A stretch of 64,000 nucleotides of DNA, from assembly GCF_900117425.1 (NCBI RefSeq), contig NZ_FPEH01000023.1, positions 1 through 64,000 of the forward strand, given 5' to 3'. Source of the DNA: Novosphingobium sp. NDB2Meth1. Lineage in GTDB: Bacteria > Pseudomonadota > Alphaproteobacteria > Sphingomonadales > Sphingomonadaceae. Every line of letters begins with the position of its first letter. The stretch's first letter is position 1. A program made the translations under genes and the position numbers. A model generated the notes under the pieces. That model saw only the letters and a list, made by a program, of their open reading frames with translations, ran no database searches and was not told where the DNA came from. Of the stretch, positions 1 through 8,837 are shown piece by piece.

Positions 1-137
1 CCCGTCTGCCCCACCGAGGCAATCATCTCCGCCCGAAGCTCGTCAGCGAGCTGGCGAAGCTGGGAAGGGGCAAGCTTGCGAAGATCGTCAGGCGTATCAA
101 CCTGATCAAGAAGCGGCGTATGCGGATCGGTCCTCAT
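1..137 (-). CDS. dxs: 1-deoxy-D-xylulose-5-phosphate synthase, N-terminal fragment (cut by window edge)
   Basis: Only the first 45 codons lie in the window; the gene runs off at base 1. The N-terminus ([13 protein letters not shown] followed by [20 protein letters not shown]) is the characteristic start of Dxs, the thiamine-diphosphate enzyme that condenses pyruvate and glyceraldehyde 3-phosphate in the first step of the MEP isoprenoid pathway. Its products feed the phytyl/geranylgeranyl tail of bacteriochlorophyll, carotenoids and quinones. It is the last gene of the minus-strand run that starts at 4931, after a 113-base gap, so it may have its own promoter. Family assignment is from the N-terminal signature only; no catalytic residues are visible. 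Confidence 0.85.
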   Translation of the reverse strand, partial: MRTDPHTPLLDQVDTPDDLRKLAPSQLRQLADELRAEMIASVGQT

Positions 138-250
138 GGCCCCGCGCGTTACCGGAGCAGAAGCGGCTTGTCGATTGCAGGTGGCTCGGCTTTGTTGACG
201 AAACATGTCGCGCAGATTGGCGCGAACCACCTGAACCGCGTCTGACCTCC

Positions 251-979
251 CTAGATGGCCGTCGCCAGATCGACGAGCCAATCGGGCGAAGCGGCGACGA
301 GAACGGCTTCGACGAGCTTGTCACCGCCGGTGAAGATCATCACGCCGACGACCATCAGCAGCCCGCCAAGCACGCGCTTGCCGCTGCTGCCTGCCGACAT
401 CAGCCCACCGCGCCAGCGTGCGAGGAGCGAGCGGGTGGCGAAGGCCAGCACAAGCAGCACGCTGGCAATGCCGAGGCCGAAGGCGGCCATCGTCACGGCG
501 ACCATCGTCAGGTTCTCGCCTTGTGCCGCCAGCACCGTCGCCGCGCCGAGCGTCGGGCCGACGCAGGGGCTCCAGACGAGGCCGAGCAGCACGCCGATCC
601 CCGCCTGTCCGATCAGACCGTAGCGCTCGAGCCCGGCCTTCTTCGCATTGGCCCAGTTGGCCAGCGGGCTGGCTGCTTGGGTGAGCATGTCCTGCACGTG
701 GGGAATGACCAGCGCCACACCGGCAGCAACGAGCATCACGGCACCGGCGAGGCGTACCCAGTCGCCATCGAAGCCCGAGGCGGCGCCGATGGTCGCAAGG
801 AGGAACCCCGTCAGCGTGAACGAAGCGACGAGGCCTCCGGCCAGCGCAAGCGGCCCGCGCGGGTGTGCCTGCGCCGCGCTGCCAAGCACGATAGGGACGA
901 GCGGCAGCACGCAGGGCGAGAGGATGGTGAGCGCGCCCGCGGCATAGGCGAGCGCCGGGCTGAGGATATCGGCGGCCAT
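251..979 (-). CDS. ccdA: CcdA/DsbD-type membrane thiol-disulfide transporter
   Basis: A 242-residue polytopic membrane protein with the two cysteine signatures of the CcdA/DsbD transmembrane family: SPCVLPLVP in the first helix (about residues 21-29) and [10 protein letters not shown] near residue 136. These cysteines carry reducing equivalents from cytoplasmic thioredoxin across the inner membrane. The partner is very probably the exported CxxC thioredoxin encoded 4 bases upstream (984-1379), so the pair forms an electron-relay module for periplasmic thiols or cytochrome c maturation. About six hydrophobic helices are visible. Start is the ATG at 979. Confidence 0.88.
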   Translation of the reverse strand: MAADILSPALAYAAGALTILSPCVLPLVPIVLGSAAQAHPRGPLALAGGLVASFTLTGFLLATIGAASGFDGDWVRLAGAVMLVAAGVALVIPHVQDMLTQAASPLANWANAKKAGLERYGLIGQAGIGVLLGLVWSPCVGPTLGAATVLAAQGENLTMVAVTMAAFGLGIASVLLVLAFATRSLLARWRGGLMSAGSSGKRVLGGLLMVVGVMIFTGGDKLVEAVLVAASPDWLVDLATAI

Positions 980-983
980 GGCG

Positions 984-1379
984 TCAGCTGATCGTCTTGG
1001 CGAGCAGATCGTTGATCAGCTGCTTGTTGGTCATGTAGACGACGCGGCCGACTTCCTGCTTGCCCTTGTAGCCAATCAGCGTCGATTGCTTGGTCGCGCC
1101 GAGCGCCTTCCAGTAGTCCTTCTGGGTGTCGTAGTTGATCGAAAGGATCAGCAGCTTGTCATAGGCGGGCGCGGCGGTGGTCGCCTTGATCGTCCGGCCC
1201 TGCGAGGCGCAGACGAGGCACCACCAGGCCTTGACCTCGACCAGCACGGGGCGGCCCTGCGCCTGTGCGGCAGCCAGCGCGGCGGGGGTGTAGGCCTGAC
1301 GCTCGGCGGCGAGGGCGGGGGTGGCAAACGAGGCAGCCGCAGCGGCGGCGAGGGCGATGGAAGCGATGGGACGGAACAT
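984..1379 (-). CDS. Exported thioredoxin-like protein
   Basis: 131 residues from the ATG at 1379. The first 25 residues form a signal peptide (MFRPIASIALAAAAAASF ... ALAAE). The mature domain carries a WCLVC active site (CxxC) in the context VEVKAWWCLVCASQG, a thioredoxin/DsbD-gamma-like fold. A longer frame begins at 1418 but would put 13 charged residues before the signal peptide, so 1379 is preferred. It lies directly before ccdA and after the ABC permease gene. Probable periplasmic reductant taking electrons from CcdA; the substrate cannot be read from the sequence. Confidence 0.8.
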   Translation of the reverse strand: MFRPIASIALAAAAAASFATPALAAERQAYTPAALAAAQAQGRPVLVEVKAWWCLVCASQGRTIKATTAAPAYDKLLILSINYDTQKDYWKALGATKQSTLIGYKGKQEVGRVVYMTNKQLINDLLAKTIS

Positions 1380-1437
1380 GGGATACGGTCTCCTGAACTG
1401 ATGTCCCTCCTTCGCCACGGCGGCCTCGCGGGTTACA

Positions 1438-2529
1438 TCAGCCAGTCGAACGCGACTGGAACAGGGTGGCGATGAGGATACCTGCCGCCGCGAAGGCCGC
1501 GATGGGGAGCGCCTGCTCGAGCACGATTGACCAGCCTTTGCCGCGCAGCAGGACGCCGGTCGCGGCGCGGATGAAATGGGTCAGCGGAAAGACTTCGCCG
1601 AGGGCCTGCGCCCAGCGCGGCAATGTGGCGAAGGGGTAGAGGAACCCGGAGAGCAGCATCGAGGGCAGGTAGAACGCGACTGCCCCTTGCAGCGCCGCCA
1701 ACTGCGTCTGCGCCCTTGCTGCAATGGCATAGCCGAGCACCAGATGCGCGGCGCAGAACAGCGGCAGCAGCGCGGCGAGCGCGGCTGCGCCTTGCGGCAA
1801 GGGCAGTTCGAACAGCCAGATGCCCACTGCCATGACGGCGAGGCCCTGCACGGTGCCGATCACGATGTAGGGCAGCAGCTTGCCGAGCAGCACTTCCCAG
1901 CGCGCGGCGGGGAGGATCAGGAGCGCTTCCCAGGTGCCGCCCTCCCGCTCGCGCGCGAGGCTGAGCGAGCCCAGCATGATCATCGCGATCATCACTGTCA
2001 CCCCGATCAGGCCCGGCAGGAAGCTCCAGTCCGAGCGGGAGGCGGGGTTGTAGAGGCGCTCGGTCCTGAGGCCCGGGCCCGCCGCGTCGCTGCGTTCGGC
2101 AAGAGTGCGCCAGTAGGCGGTCTCGATCCGGGCAGTCGCGGCGGAGGAGAGCGCGGCGTTGCTTTCGTCGACCACGATCCGCAGCGGCCCGCCCTTGGCG
2201 AGCGGGTTGGCGAAGGAGCGTGCCTCGGGAACCTCGATGCCGATCACCGCGTTGCCATGCTTCACCGCAGCTTCGGCTGATCCGGGCTCGCCCTGCGCGA
2301 CAACGAGAATGTTGCGCTGTTTTCGCAGCGTTTTGGCCACGTTTTCGGCATCGGTCGATGTGGGTGCGGCGACGGCGACGGCAACGGCGGCATCGGGGCG
2401 GATCGCGGTGCCGAACAGCACGATCTGGAGGAGCGGCACGACCACCAGCAAGGTCAGCGCGATGCGAGTGCGCAGCAGCCGCGCCCACTCGACCGCCGCA
2501 ATGGCCATGATGCGCCTTGGCGCGTTCAT
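1438..2529 (-). CDS. ABC-2 type transporter permease
   Basis: 363 residues with the ABC-2 permease layout: an N-terminal helix (residues 22-45, LTLLVVVPLLQIVLFG), a large extracytoplasmic loop of about 130 residues, then about five helices from residue 170 on, ending near the C-terminus. The segment EREGGTWEALLILPAARWEVLLGK matches the cytosolic coupling region of this family, used in drug, polysaccharide or lipid export. Its start overlaps the stop of the ATPase gene by ATGA (2526-2529), so the two are translationally coupled and form one exporter. Cargo is unknown. Confidence 0.85.
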   Translation of the reverse strand: MNAPRRIMAIAAVEWARLLRTRIALTLLVVVPLLQIVLFGTAIRPDAAVAVAVAAPTSTDAENVAKTLRKQRNILVVAQGEPGSAEAAVKHGNAVIGIEVPEARSFANPLAKGGPLRIVVDESNAALSSAATARIETAYWRTLAERSDAAGPGLRTERLYNPASRSDWSFLPGLIGVTVMIAMIMLGSLSLAREREGGTWEALLILPAARWEVLLGKLLPYIVIGTVQGLAVMAVGIWLFELPLPQGAAALAALLPLFCAAHLVLGYAIAARAQTQLAALQGAVAFYLPSMLLSGFLYPFATLPRWAQALGEVFPLTHFIRAATGVLLRGKGWSIVLEQALPIAAFAAAGILIATLFQSRSTG

Positions 2530-3236
2530 CGCCGGGCCTCGGCGAGCACGGCGGCTTCGAGCGTCGGCGCGCCAGCCTCAGCGATCAGCGCGGCGGGGGT
2601 GGTCTGCGCACCGGCAAGGCCATCATGATATAGCATGATCTGCGGCAGCAGCTCCGCCTCGGTCAGATCGTGCGTGCTGACGATCACCGCGCTGCCCGTC
2701 GCCGCGATCTGCGTCATCCAATCCCACAGCGCGAGGCGGGTGACGACGTCGAGTCCGGCAGTCGGCTCGTCGAGCAGCAGGAGATCGGGCGCGTGGATGA
2801 CACTGGCCGCGAACTGCGCGCGGCGGGCCCAGCCGCCAGAGAGGTGGGTGAATCGGCGGGAGGCGACTTCGCCGAGGCCAAAGCGCTCCAGCGCGTCGCC
2901 GACAGCTTTCGCGGGCAGGCCATGCATCCGCGCATGAAAGCGCAGGTTCTCGGTGACAGTCAGCTCCGGATAGAGCGCCAGCCGCTGGTTCATGTAGCCG
3001 ATCCGCCGCCGGTCAAGCCCGCCGGAGCGCACTGCGCGGCCCAGCACGAAGCCTGCTCCGGCATCGGGCGTGACGAGCCCCGCCAGCATCCGCAAGGTTG
3101 TCGTCTTGCCGCCGCCGTTCGCGCCGACGAGCCCGAGCAGATCGCCGGGGCGCGCGCAGATGGTCACCTGACGGACCACTTCGCGGCCGTCGTAGGTCTT
3201 GGCGAGACCGCGTACGTCGACGACCGGTTCAGGCAT
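2526..3236 (-). CDS. ABC transporter ATP-binding protein
   Basis: 236-residue nucleotide-binding subunit. Walker A is GANGGGKTT (residues 38-46), the signature loop is LSGGWARR (about 133-140), Walker B is LLLLDEPTAGLD (about 153-164), and the H-loop histidine is in VIVSTHDLTEAE. This is the CcmA/YhhH type of ATPase that pairs with ABC-2 permeases, here the next gene. Its start lies 8 bases inside the end of the ketoacyl-synthase gene, which suggests that exporter and synthase are made together, possibly for export of the synthase product. Confidence 0.9.
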   Translation of the reverse strand: MPEPVVDVRGLAKTYDGREVVRQVTICARPGDLLGLVGANGGGKTTTLRMLAGLVTPDAGAGFVLGRAVRSGGLDRRRIGYMNQRLALYPELTVTENLRFHARMHGLPAKAVGDALERFGLGEVASRRFTHLSGGWARRAQFAASVIHAPDLLLLDEPTAGLDVVTRLALWDWMTQIAATGSAVIVSTHDLTEAELLPQIMLYHDGLAGAQTTPAALIAEAGAPTLEAAVLAEARR

Positions 3237-4263
3237 GGCGGTAGGCGAAGCCGCCGTACATGTGCTTGCTCGCCTCAGCGCCGAGGATGACGATCTGTTG
3301 GCCAGGCGCGGCGTTGTGCCGGACGCTATCGAGCGCGATCCAGATGGCAGCGGAGCCGGTGTTGCCGATGCGGTCCGCCTGAACGAACATCCGTTCGGGC
3401 GGCAGGGCGAAGTGCGCGGCGGCGAGCGCGCCGATTCGGCCGCTGACCTGATGCGGGATCACATGGTGCGCAGCCTCGATGGGAGCGCCCTGCAGCGCTG
3501 CAGCCGCTTGGCCCGCGTCGAACAGGCGGTGGCCTTCGGCGCGGATGGCGGCGAAATCGTGGTCGAACCGCCGGGTGTGATGCTGACGGGAAATGCCCGG
3601 AGCGCGGTCCCGTCCCAGCGCGCCGAACCATGCCGCCTCGATGGCCGGGCGACCCTTCTCGGGTGTGCCCACGATCACCGCCCCGGCGCCGTCGCCCATC
3701 TGGACCATGTTGACGATCTGGTCCGGCTCACTGTCCAGCGCGGCGGGATCGAAGAAGAACGAACCGGTCTCGGAGCCGACGATGGCAACCGGGCCGCTGC
3801 CTGCCGCGACGAGCCCGAACGCGATCATGAGCGCGTTGGCAAAGCCGGTGCAGGCCTGCCGGAGTTCGACGTGCGGGCCGTCATAGCCTAGCCGGTCCGC
3901 AACATTCGCGACATTCGCGGGCAGAGGCTGATCGGGGGTCGTGGTATGGCCGATGAGGTAGGCGAGATCGCGCGGCTGCAATCCGGCGTTTGCCAATGCA
4001 GCTTGCACGGCCTTGGCCGCAAGCTCCGAATTGGCGGTGCCGCTGCGAGCAGGGTCACCCTGATCCTTGAAATTGCGCGCCAGGTGGCGGCTTTCGACGC
4101 CGAGGCGCCGCGCAATGGCCGCGGCCTCGCGCGTCCGGCTGAATCCGAAACGCTGCGCCATCATTGCGATCAGATCGTCGGTGGAGATCGGCGCGCCCGG
4201 CAGCGCCTGACCTGTACCGAGCACGGCCAGCCTTCCGCGCGATAGCCATGGCGCCATGCTCAT
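3229..4263 (-). CDS. 3-oxoacyl-ACP synthase III (FabH)-like enzyme
   Basis: 344 residues of the thiolase-like ketoacyl synthase III family. The catalytic triad can be placed: Cys in the motif RQACTGFANAL (about residue 137), His in HHVIPHQVSGRI (about 260), Asn in RIGNTGSAAIW (about 295). FabH joins an acyl-CoA to malonyl-ACP; paralogues outside fab operons often start or cap secondary metabolites. Here there is no fatty-acid operon: neighbours are a ferritin-like protein (4-base ATGA overlap upstream) and an ABC exporter, which argues for a specialised role rather than housekeeping fatty-acid initiation. The product is not predictable. Confidence 0.82.
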   Translation of the reverse strand: MSMAPWLSRGRLAVLGTGQALPGAPISTDDLIAMMAQRFGFSRTREAAAIARRLGVESRHLARNFKDQGDPARSGTANSELAAKAVQAALANAGLQPRDLAYLIGHTTTPDQPLPANVANVADRLGYDGPHVELRQACTGFANALMIAFGLVAAGSGPVAIVGSETGSFFFDPAALDSEPDQIVNMVQMGDGAGAVIVGTPEKGRPAIEAAWFGALGRDRAPGISRQHHTRRFDHDFAAIRAEGHRLFDAGQAAAALQGAPIEAAHHVIPHQVSGRIGALAAAHFALPPERMFVQADRIGNTGSAAIWIALDSVRHNAAPGQQIVILGAEASKHMYGGFAYRHA

Positions 4264-4931
4264 GCGCGAAGCAAGCCTTGCGGCAGGGCGCGCAAGTCCG
4301 CCTGCAGGCGGGCCGGATCAACCGCCAGCCCCTCGAAGGCGTCGGCGGCGAGCGTTATCACATTGGCCAGCGCTTCGCGCGCGGCGGCGGCGACATCCTC
4401 GAACGGGCGACCTTCGGCGCGCTCCAGCACCAGCGCGCGGCTGAGGCGGACATGGCGCGTCTCGTCCCGCCGGATACGTGCGAGCATCTGCGCCACAGCG
4501 GTATCGTCGGAGACCGGGCCACCCGGCCGCAGCAGGCGACTCAGGATCAGGCAGACCCCGGCATCGATCGCGGCGATCCGGGCAAGGTGCGCCAAGGTAG
4601 AACCGCGTCCGAGCTGGATATGAAATCGGCGCGCTTGTTGCTGCAGCGCTTCGGTCGAAACGGCAGGCAGGGCCTCGGCAAGGCTGTGGAGCAAGCTGTC
4701 GTGGACGCGCTCTTCCTCGGCAATCGTGCGCAGAGCCACCGCTGTGGCAGGATCGCCGTCGCGTGCGGCAAGGCCGTCGAAGGCAATCGCCGCCGCTTCC
4801 TCGCCGCAGCCGAGCAGGGGCACCAGTGTGGCGAGCGCACTGGCGGCATCCGCGCCGAGCCGGACGTCAAGCGGCGCAGCGCGCAGGCGGGCGCGGCTGG
4901 CACCGAAGCAGAACGTCGTCGCGGTGGTCAT
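4260..4931 (-). CDS. Ferritin-like (putative carboxylate-bridged di-iron) protein
   Basis: 223 residues from the ATG at 4931; a longer frame to 5117 has no family-like content. The protein looks all-helical with ferritin-like metal-ligand motifs: Glu in GEEAAAIAFDGL, ExxH in IAEEERVHDSLL (about residues 87-98) and ExxxH-like RRDETRHVRLSR (about 160-171). The spacing suits a four-helix di-iron bundle. First gene of a coupled run with a FabH-like synthase and an ABC exporter, so it may be an oxygenase or oxidase acting on the synthase product rather than an iron store. Fold is inferred from motifs; the function is unknown. Confidence 0.62.
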   Translation of the reverse strand: MTTATTFCFGASRARLRAAPLDVRLGADAASALATLVPLLGCGEEAAAIAFDGLAARDGDPATAVALRTIAEEERVHDSLLHSLAEALPAVSTEALQQQARRFHIQLGRGSTLAHLARIAAIDAGVCLILSRLLRPGGPVSDDTAVAQMLARIRRDETRHVRLSRALVLERAEGRPFEDVAAAAREALANVITLAADAFEGLAVDPARLQADLRALPQGLLRA

Positions 4932-5110
4932 GGTTTTCCTGAAATCTGGACGGTCGCCGTGAGCTTCGCGTGTACGGAGCGCGCGGTTACAGGTCCGGGG
5001 GCAGGTCAGGGCTCGCGATGGGCCGACTGGGCATTTTGGGGGTTCCAGCGCGGTCGGTTCGCGTGTTTGATGGATGCCCTGTTTCTCGAACGACTGGTAG
5101 ACTTGAGGCA

Positions 5111-5968
5111 ATGACAAGAGCTGGCGAAGGTCGCCTCAACCGGATCGTCTCGCGCGATCAGCTGGCGCTTGTGGCGGATGACATCGGGCCGATGACCGCG
5201 CCGGTCGTGATCCTGATGCACGGCGGCGGGCAGACCCGGCACAGCTGGTCCGGCGCCGCGCAGGCGCTGGCGCGGCGCGGCTACCGCGTGGTCAACGTCG
5301 ACTTGCGCGGGCACGGCGACAGCGAGTGGTCCAAGACCGGTGCCTATTCGCTCGACGACCGCGTCGCCGATGTCGAGGCCATCGTGGCGCAGCTGGAGCA
5401 GCCCTTCGCGCTGGTCGGTGCCTCATTGGGCGGGGCGACGTCGATCCATGCGGTGGCTTCGGCGATCACGCCCGCGGCAGTGGTGCTCGTCGATATCGTG
5501 CCGCATCCGGAGCCGGAGGGGATCAACCGCATCGTCGGCTTCATGCGCGCGCATCCGAACGGGTTTGCGACGCTGGGCGAAGCGGTCGACGCGGTGGCGG
5601 CCTATAATCCGGCGCGCCCGCGGCCGCGCGATCCCAAAGGTCTGATGCGCAACTTGCGGCAGCGCGACGACGGCCGGTTCTATTGGCACTGGGACCCGCG
5701 GGTCGTCTCGCATCGTCCGGAAGACTTTCACGAAACGGTGCAGCGCTCCGCCGTCTCGCTAGCCCAAGCGGGCGTGCCGGTGCTGCTGGTGCGCGGGCTC
5801 AAGAGCGATGTGGTGAGCGACGCCGGGGTGGCCGCCTTCCGCGAACTCGTGCCGCATCTCGAGGTCGCCGACGTCGGCGGCGCTGGCCACATGGTGGCAG
5901 GCGACCGCAACGACGCCTTCAACGACGCCGCGATCGCCTTCCTCGAGCGGCATATGCCGCTGGCCTGA
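5111..5968 (+). CDS. Alpha/beta-fold hydrolase
   Basis: 285 residues. Features of the alpha/beta hydrolase fold: the oxyanion segment LMHGGGQTRHSW, the DLRGHGDSEW motif after strand 4, the nucleophile elbow GASLGG (Ser about residue 105), and the late catalytic His in GGAGHMVAGDRND (about 260). The start at 5111 is chosen because upstream in-frame codons lack family character. It diverges from the ferritin-like operon and converges on the acyl-CoA dehydrogenase gene. Substrate unknown; esterases, epoxide hydrolases and dehalogenase-like members share these motifs. Confidence 0.85.
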   Translation: MTRAGEGRLNRIVSRDQLALVADDIGPMTAPVVILMHGGGQTRHSWSGAAQALARRGYRVVNVDLRGHGDSEWSKTGAYSLDDRVADVEAIVAQLEQPFALVGASLGGATSIHAVASAITPAAVVLVDIVPHPEPEGINRIVGFMRAHPNGFATLGEAVDAVAAYNPARPRPRDPKGLMRNLRQRDDGRFYWHWDPRVVSHRPEDFHETVQRSAVSLAQAGVPVLLVRGLKSDVVSDAGVAAFRELVPHLEVADVGGAGHMVAGDRNDAFNDAAIAFLERHMPLA

Positions 5969-5975
5969 GCCTAGC

Positions 5976-7157
5976 TTATTGCGCCGCCTTCCAGTCGCGG
6001 CGCAGCTTCTTGGCGAGGCTCCACTTGTGGACTTCGGTCGGGCCGTCATAGATGCGGAAGGCACGCACTTCGCGGAACATCGTCTCGACGATGGTCTTGT
6101 CGGTCACGCCGAGGCCGCCCATCACCTGCACGCACTTGTCCGCCACGCGCATCAGGGCTTCCGACACCGCGACCTTGGTCATCGAGCTTTCGACCGTGCC
6201 AAGCGAGCCGGTGTCGAGCACCGAGGCGCACCAGTCGATCATCAGTTCGCACTGCTTGAGGTCGATCATGTTCTCCGCGAGCATGAAGCCGACGCCTTCG
6301 TGGTCGATCAGGTGCTTGCCGAAGGCCATGCGGCGGTTGGCATAGTCGGTCGCGATTTCCTGCGCGCGCATGCAGCCGCCCAGCCAGCGCATGCAGTGCG
6401 AGAGGCGGGCAGGGGAGAGGCGGATCTGCGCATACTTGAAGCCCTCGCCGGCATCGCCCAGCATCTGGTCCGCCGGAATGCGCAAGTTGTCGATGGTGAT
6501 CTCGGCGTGGCTGCCGGGCATCGAGCTGTCGATCGTGTTGGGAACCCCTGTGATCCGGATCGCCGGGTCCGGCAGGTCGACGAGGAACATGCACGCGCCG
6601 CCCTTGCTGTCCGGATCCTCGGACTTGGCCATCACGATGCCCACCTTGGCGCCCTCGGCCCCGGTGATGAAGCACTTCCTGCCGTTCACCACCCAGTGGT
6701 TGCCGTCCTTGCGGCAGGTCGTCAGCATCATCGAAGGGTCCGCGCCCGCGCCGTTGAGTTCGGCGGGTTCGGTCATGAAGAAGGCCGAACGCGCACGACC
6801 TTCGATCAGCTGCTTGAGGAACCGTTCCTTGAGGTGCTGGCTGCCGACATGGCCGATGAGGTACATGTTGCCCTCGTCCGGCGCCTGGGTGTTGCAGGCC
6901 AACATGCCGAGCGGCGTGAGGCCCGACTTGATCAGGATCACCGCTGTCTCGCGCTGGTTGAAATGGCTGCCGTCCGGGCGGATATGCGGGGTGAGCACGC
7001 CCGCCTCGCGCGCCAGTTCGCGCATTTCCATCACGAGTTCGTCGGTCGGCGCGCCGTGGTGGTCGCGGCGCGGGTCCTGCTCGTAGGGGAAGATCTTCTC
7101 CCGCACGAATGCTTCGACCCTTGCGGCCATTTCCAGCGCTTCGCTGCTGATCGTCAT
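5976..7157 (-). CDS. Acyl-CoA dehydrogenase family flavoprotein
   Basis: 393 residues starting at MTISSEALEMAARVE. The pattern is that of FAD acyl-CoA dehydrogenases: FFMTEPAELNGAGADPS and KCFITGAEGAKVGIVMAKS in the middle domain, RLSPARLSHCMRWLGG and the C-terminal QVMGGLGVTDKTIVETMFRE helix with RIYDGPTEVHKWSLAKKLRR at the end. It oxidises acyl-CoA to 2-enoyl-CoA, passing electrons to ETF. This is the longer-chain/ACAD10-11-like subgroup by length. It stands alone; its upstream region holds a decayed LacI-type gene. Exact acyl substrate cannot be told. Confidence 0.88.
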   Translation of the reverse strand: MTISSEALEMAARVEAFVREKIFPYEQDPRRDHHGAPTDELVMEMRELAREAGVLTPHIRPDGSHFNQRETAVILIKSGLTPLGMLACNTQAPDEGNMYLIGHVGSQHLKERFLKQLIEGRARSAFFMTEPAELNGAGADPSMMLTTCRKDGNHWVVNGRKCFITGAEGAKVGIVMAKSEDPDSKGGACMFLVDLPDPAIRITGVPNTIDSSMPGSHAEITIDNLRIPADQMLGDAGEGFKYAQIRLSPARLSHCMRWLGGCMRAQEIATDYANRRMAFGKHLIDHEGVGFMLAENMIDLKQCELMIDWCASVLDTGSLGTVESSMTKVAVSEALMRVADKCVQVMGGLGVTDKTIVETMFREVRAFRIYDGPTEVHKWSLAKKLRRDWKAAQ

Positions 7158-7319
7158 GTGCGGACCTTTCCGGAGAAAACAGGCATGATGCACGGCGGCC
7201 TTGGGGGCCGCGCGGGGATGAATCAACTCCCCGGTTTAGATAAGGCCGTCTTCCGGCGCGGCGCTTGTGACAGTCACGGCGATGGTGACGAAGTCGATGA
7301 CGCTGCACCAGCTCGTAAT

Positions 7320-7811
7320 CCAGCGTGGCAAGGCGCGGCTTGGCGACGCCGGGCGAGCGGTCGCTGCGGACTTCCTGCGCCACTAGATCGCGTGCGGATT
7401 CGGCCATCGCATCGCGGACACCGGCAAGGCGCAGCGCGCTGGCGGACTGGTGCGGGTTGCCGATGATGAAGCCGATGCGGCGGTGGCCAAGGCCGAGGAT
7501 ATGCCGCGTCATGTCATGTGCGGCCTGATAGTCGTCGATCATCACCACGCCGTGATGCGCTTCGGCCTGGCCGGGGCCGATCAGGACCGCGTGCGTGCCA
7601 GCGCGGCGCAGGCGGGTGAGCAATGCTGTATCGTCGCACAGCGGCGGCGGCAGGAGGAAGCCATCGCCCCCGCTTTCGATCAGGCGCTGGATCATGCGCG
7701 ACTGGTCGCGTTCGGGATCGCAGCGTTCGACCATGAGGTTGGCGTCAAGCCGGGTCGCGGCGTCCATGCAGCCGACGCCGGGCTGTATCTCGGAGGTCGC
7801 CCCGGCGGTCG
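7320..7811 (-). pseudogene. LacI-family transcriptional regulator remnant
   Basis: A minus-strand frame bounded upstream by an in-frame TGA keeps about 140 residues of a LacI-type ligand-binding domain: DANLMVERCDPERDQSRMIQ, ESGGDGFLLPPPLCDD, HHGVVMIDDYQAAHDMTRHI and GLGHRRIGFIIGNPHQSAS. These match the usual order of PBP-like domain segments. The N-terminal helix-turn-helix is absent and the frame loses similarity after about AMAESARDLVAQ, so both ends are missing. It reads away from the deglycosidase gene at 7909, the usual place for a local sugar-responsive repressor. Nothing else of note is seen between 7158 and 7320. Confidence 0.7.
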
Positions 7812-7825
7812 AGGACTTGCGTCAG

Positions 7826-7844
7826 ATTTAATCAGCGATTAGAT
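7826..7844. promoter_or_regulatory. Palindromic operator copy 1, upstream of deglycosidase genes
   Basis: ATTTAATCAGCGATTAGAT, a 19-base imperfect palindrome, differs at two positions from the copy at 11936-11954. It lies 64 bases before the ATG at 7909, a position fit for repression. The second copy is next to a TetR gene, so both are inferred to be TetR operators of one regulon. Confidence 0.65.
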
Positions 7845-7908
7845 AGAGGGCGGACGGCACAGCGCCGTTCGGGATTCGCGCCGCTCGCGCGCAGGGGTTT
7901 GGCAGGCA

Positions 7909-8814
7909 ATGGGTTCTCTGAAGTACGGCGTCTCGGTCTACAGCTACGTCAACGACTATGCCTCGGTGATGACGCTGGAAGACGCCTTCGATCACATCGC
8001 CGATACCGGCGCGACCGGCATCGAAATCCTCGGCGAGGGGCAGATCGAAGGCTATCCCGAACCCTCCAGCGCCTTCCTCGACCGGTGGTTCGGCCTTGTT
8101 GATCGCTACAAGCTCGAGCCCACCAACATGTGCGGCTGGATCGATACGCGCATCACGCTTGCCCGCAACATCACCGTGGAGGAAGGCGCCGCCGAACTTG
8201 CGCAAGACCTCAAGCTCGCCGCGCGCCTCGGCTTCAAGTTCTACCGCCCCAAGTTCGGCGTCACCTCGCACGAGCTTGATCCCGATCCGCAGTGGGAAGC
8301 CTATGTCGAGCGCAATCTCGATCTCGCGCACCAGCTCGGCGTGGTGATCTGCCCTGAAATCCATGCGCCGACGCCGATCAGGCACCGTGTCACCGATGGC
8401 TACATCCAGTTCATCGAGCGCACCGGCACCAGGAACTTCGGCCTGATGATCGATACCGGCATCTTCCAGGATCGCCCGCTCACGCACTGGGGCTCGCACC
8501 AGATCAACGACGAAGCGCGCAAGCACATGGAATTCCTGAACGGCATCAAGGTGCCGCCCGAGCAGTTCCTCGAAATCGCGCAGTATGTCGTGTTCATCCA
8601 GGCCAAGTTCCACGACATCGACGACAGCCTCGAGGATCTCAACATCCCGTGGCGCCCGGTCATGTCGGCGATTCTGCGGTCGGGCTACTCGGGCTGGCTT
8701 TCGAGCGAATACGAAGGCCTGCGCAGCCCGTGGCGCGCGATCGATCAGGTCCGCCGCCAGCAAGTGCTCCTGCGCAAGCTCGAAGCCGAATTCGACGCCG
8801 GCACGCTCGCCTGA
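7909..8814 (+). CDS. TIM-barrel sugar isomerase/epimerase-like protein, probable C-glycoside deglycosidase alpha subunit
   Basis: 301 residues of the xylose-isomerase-like TIM-barrel family. Likely metal ligands are Glu and His in VVICPEIHAPTP (about residue 150), Asp in GLMIDTGIF (about 183), His in QAKFHDIDDS (about 231) and Glu in WLSSEYEGL (about 266). The next gene (23 bases downstream) encodes a DUF6379-type beta subunit; this alpha/beta pairing is the hallmark of C-glycoside deglycosidases, Mn-dependent enzymes that break the C-C bond of 3-oxo-C-glycosides. The pairing is what raises the call above generic 'sugar phosphate isomerase'. Operator copy 1 lies upstream. Confidence 0.75.
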   Translation: MGSLKYGVSVYSYVNDYASVMTLEDAFDHIADTGATGIEILGEGQIEGYPEPSSAFLDRWFGLVDRYKLEPTNMCGWIDTRITLARNITVEEGAAELAQDLKLAARLGFKFYRPKFGVTSHELDPDPQWEAYVERNLDLAHQLGVVICPEIHAPTPIRHRVTDGYIQFIERTGTRNFGLMIDTGIFQDRPLTHWGSHQINDEARKHMEFLNGIKVPPEQFLEIAQYVVFIQAKFHDIDDSLEDLNIPWRPVMSAILRSGYSGWLSSEYEGLRSPWRAIDQVRRQQVLLRKLEAEFDAGTLA

Positions 8815-8837
8815 GCACGCTTTCCGGAGATACCAAG

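Noticed and set aside
6046..7767. A 573-codon minus-strand reading frame
   Set aside because: Its first third is the LacI remnant and the rest is a shifted frame over the acyl-CoA dehydrogenase gene, rich in Arg/Pro without family similarity.
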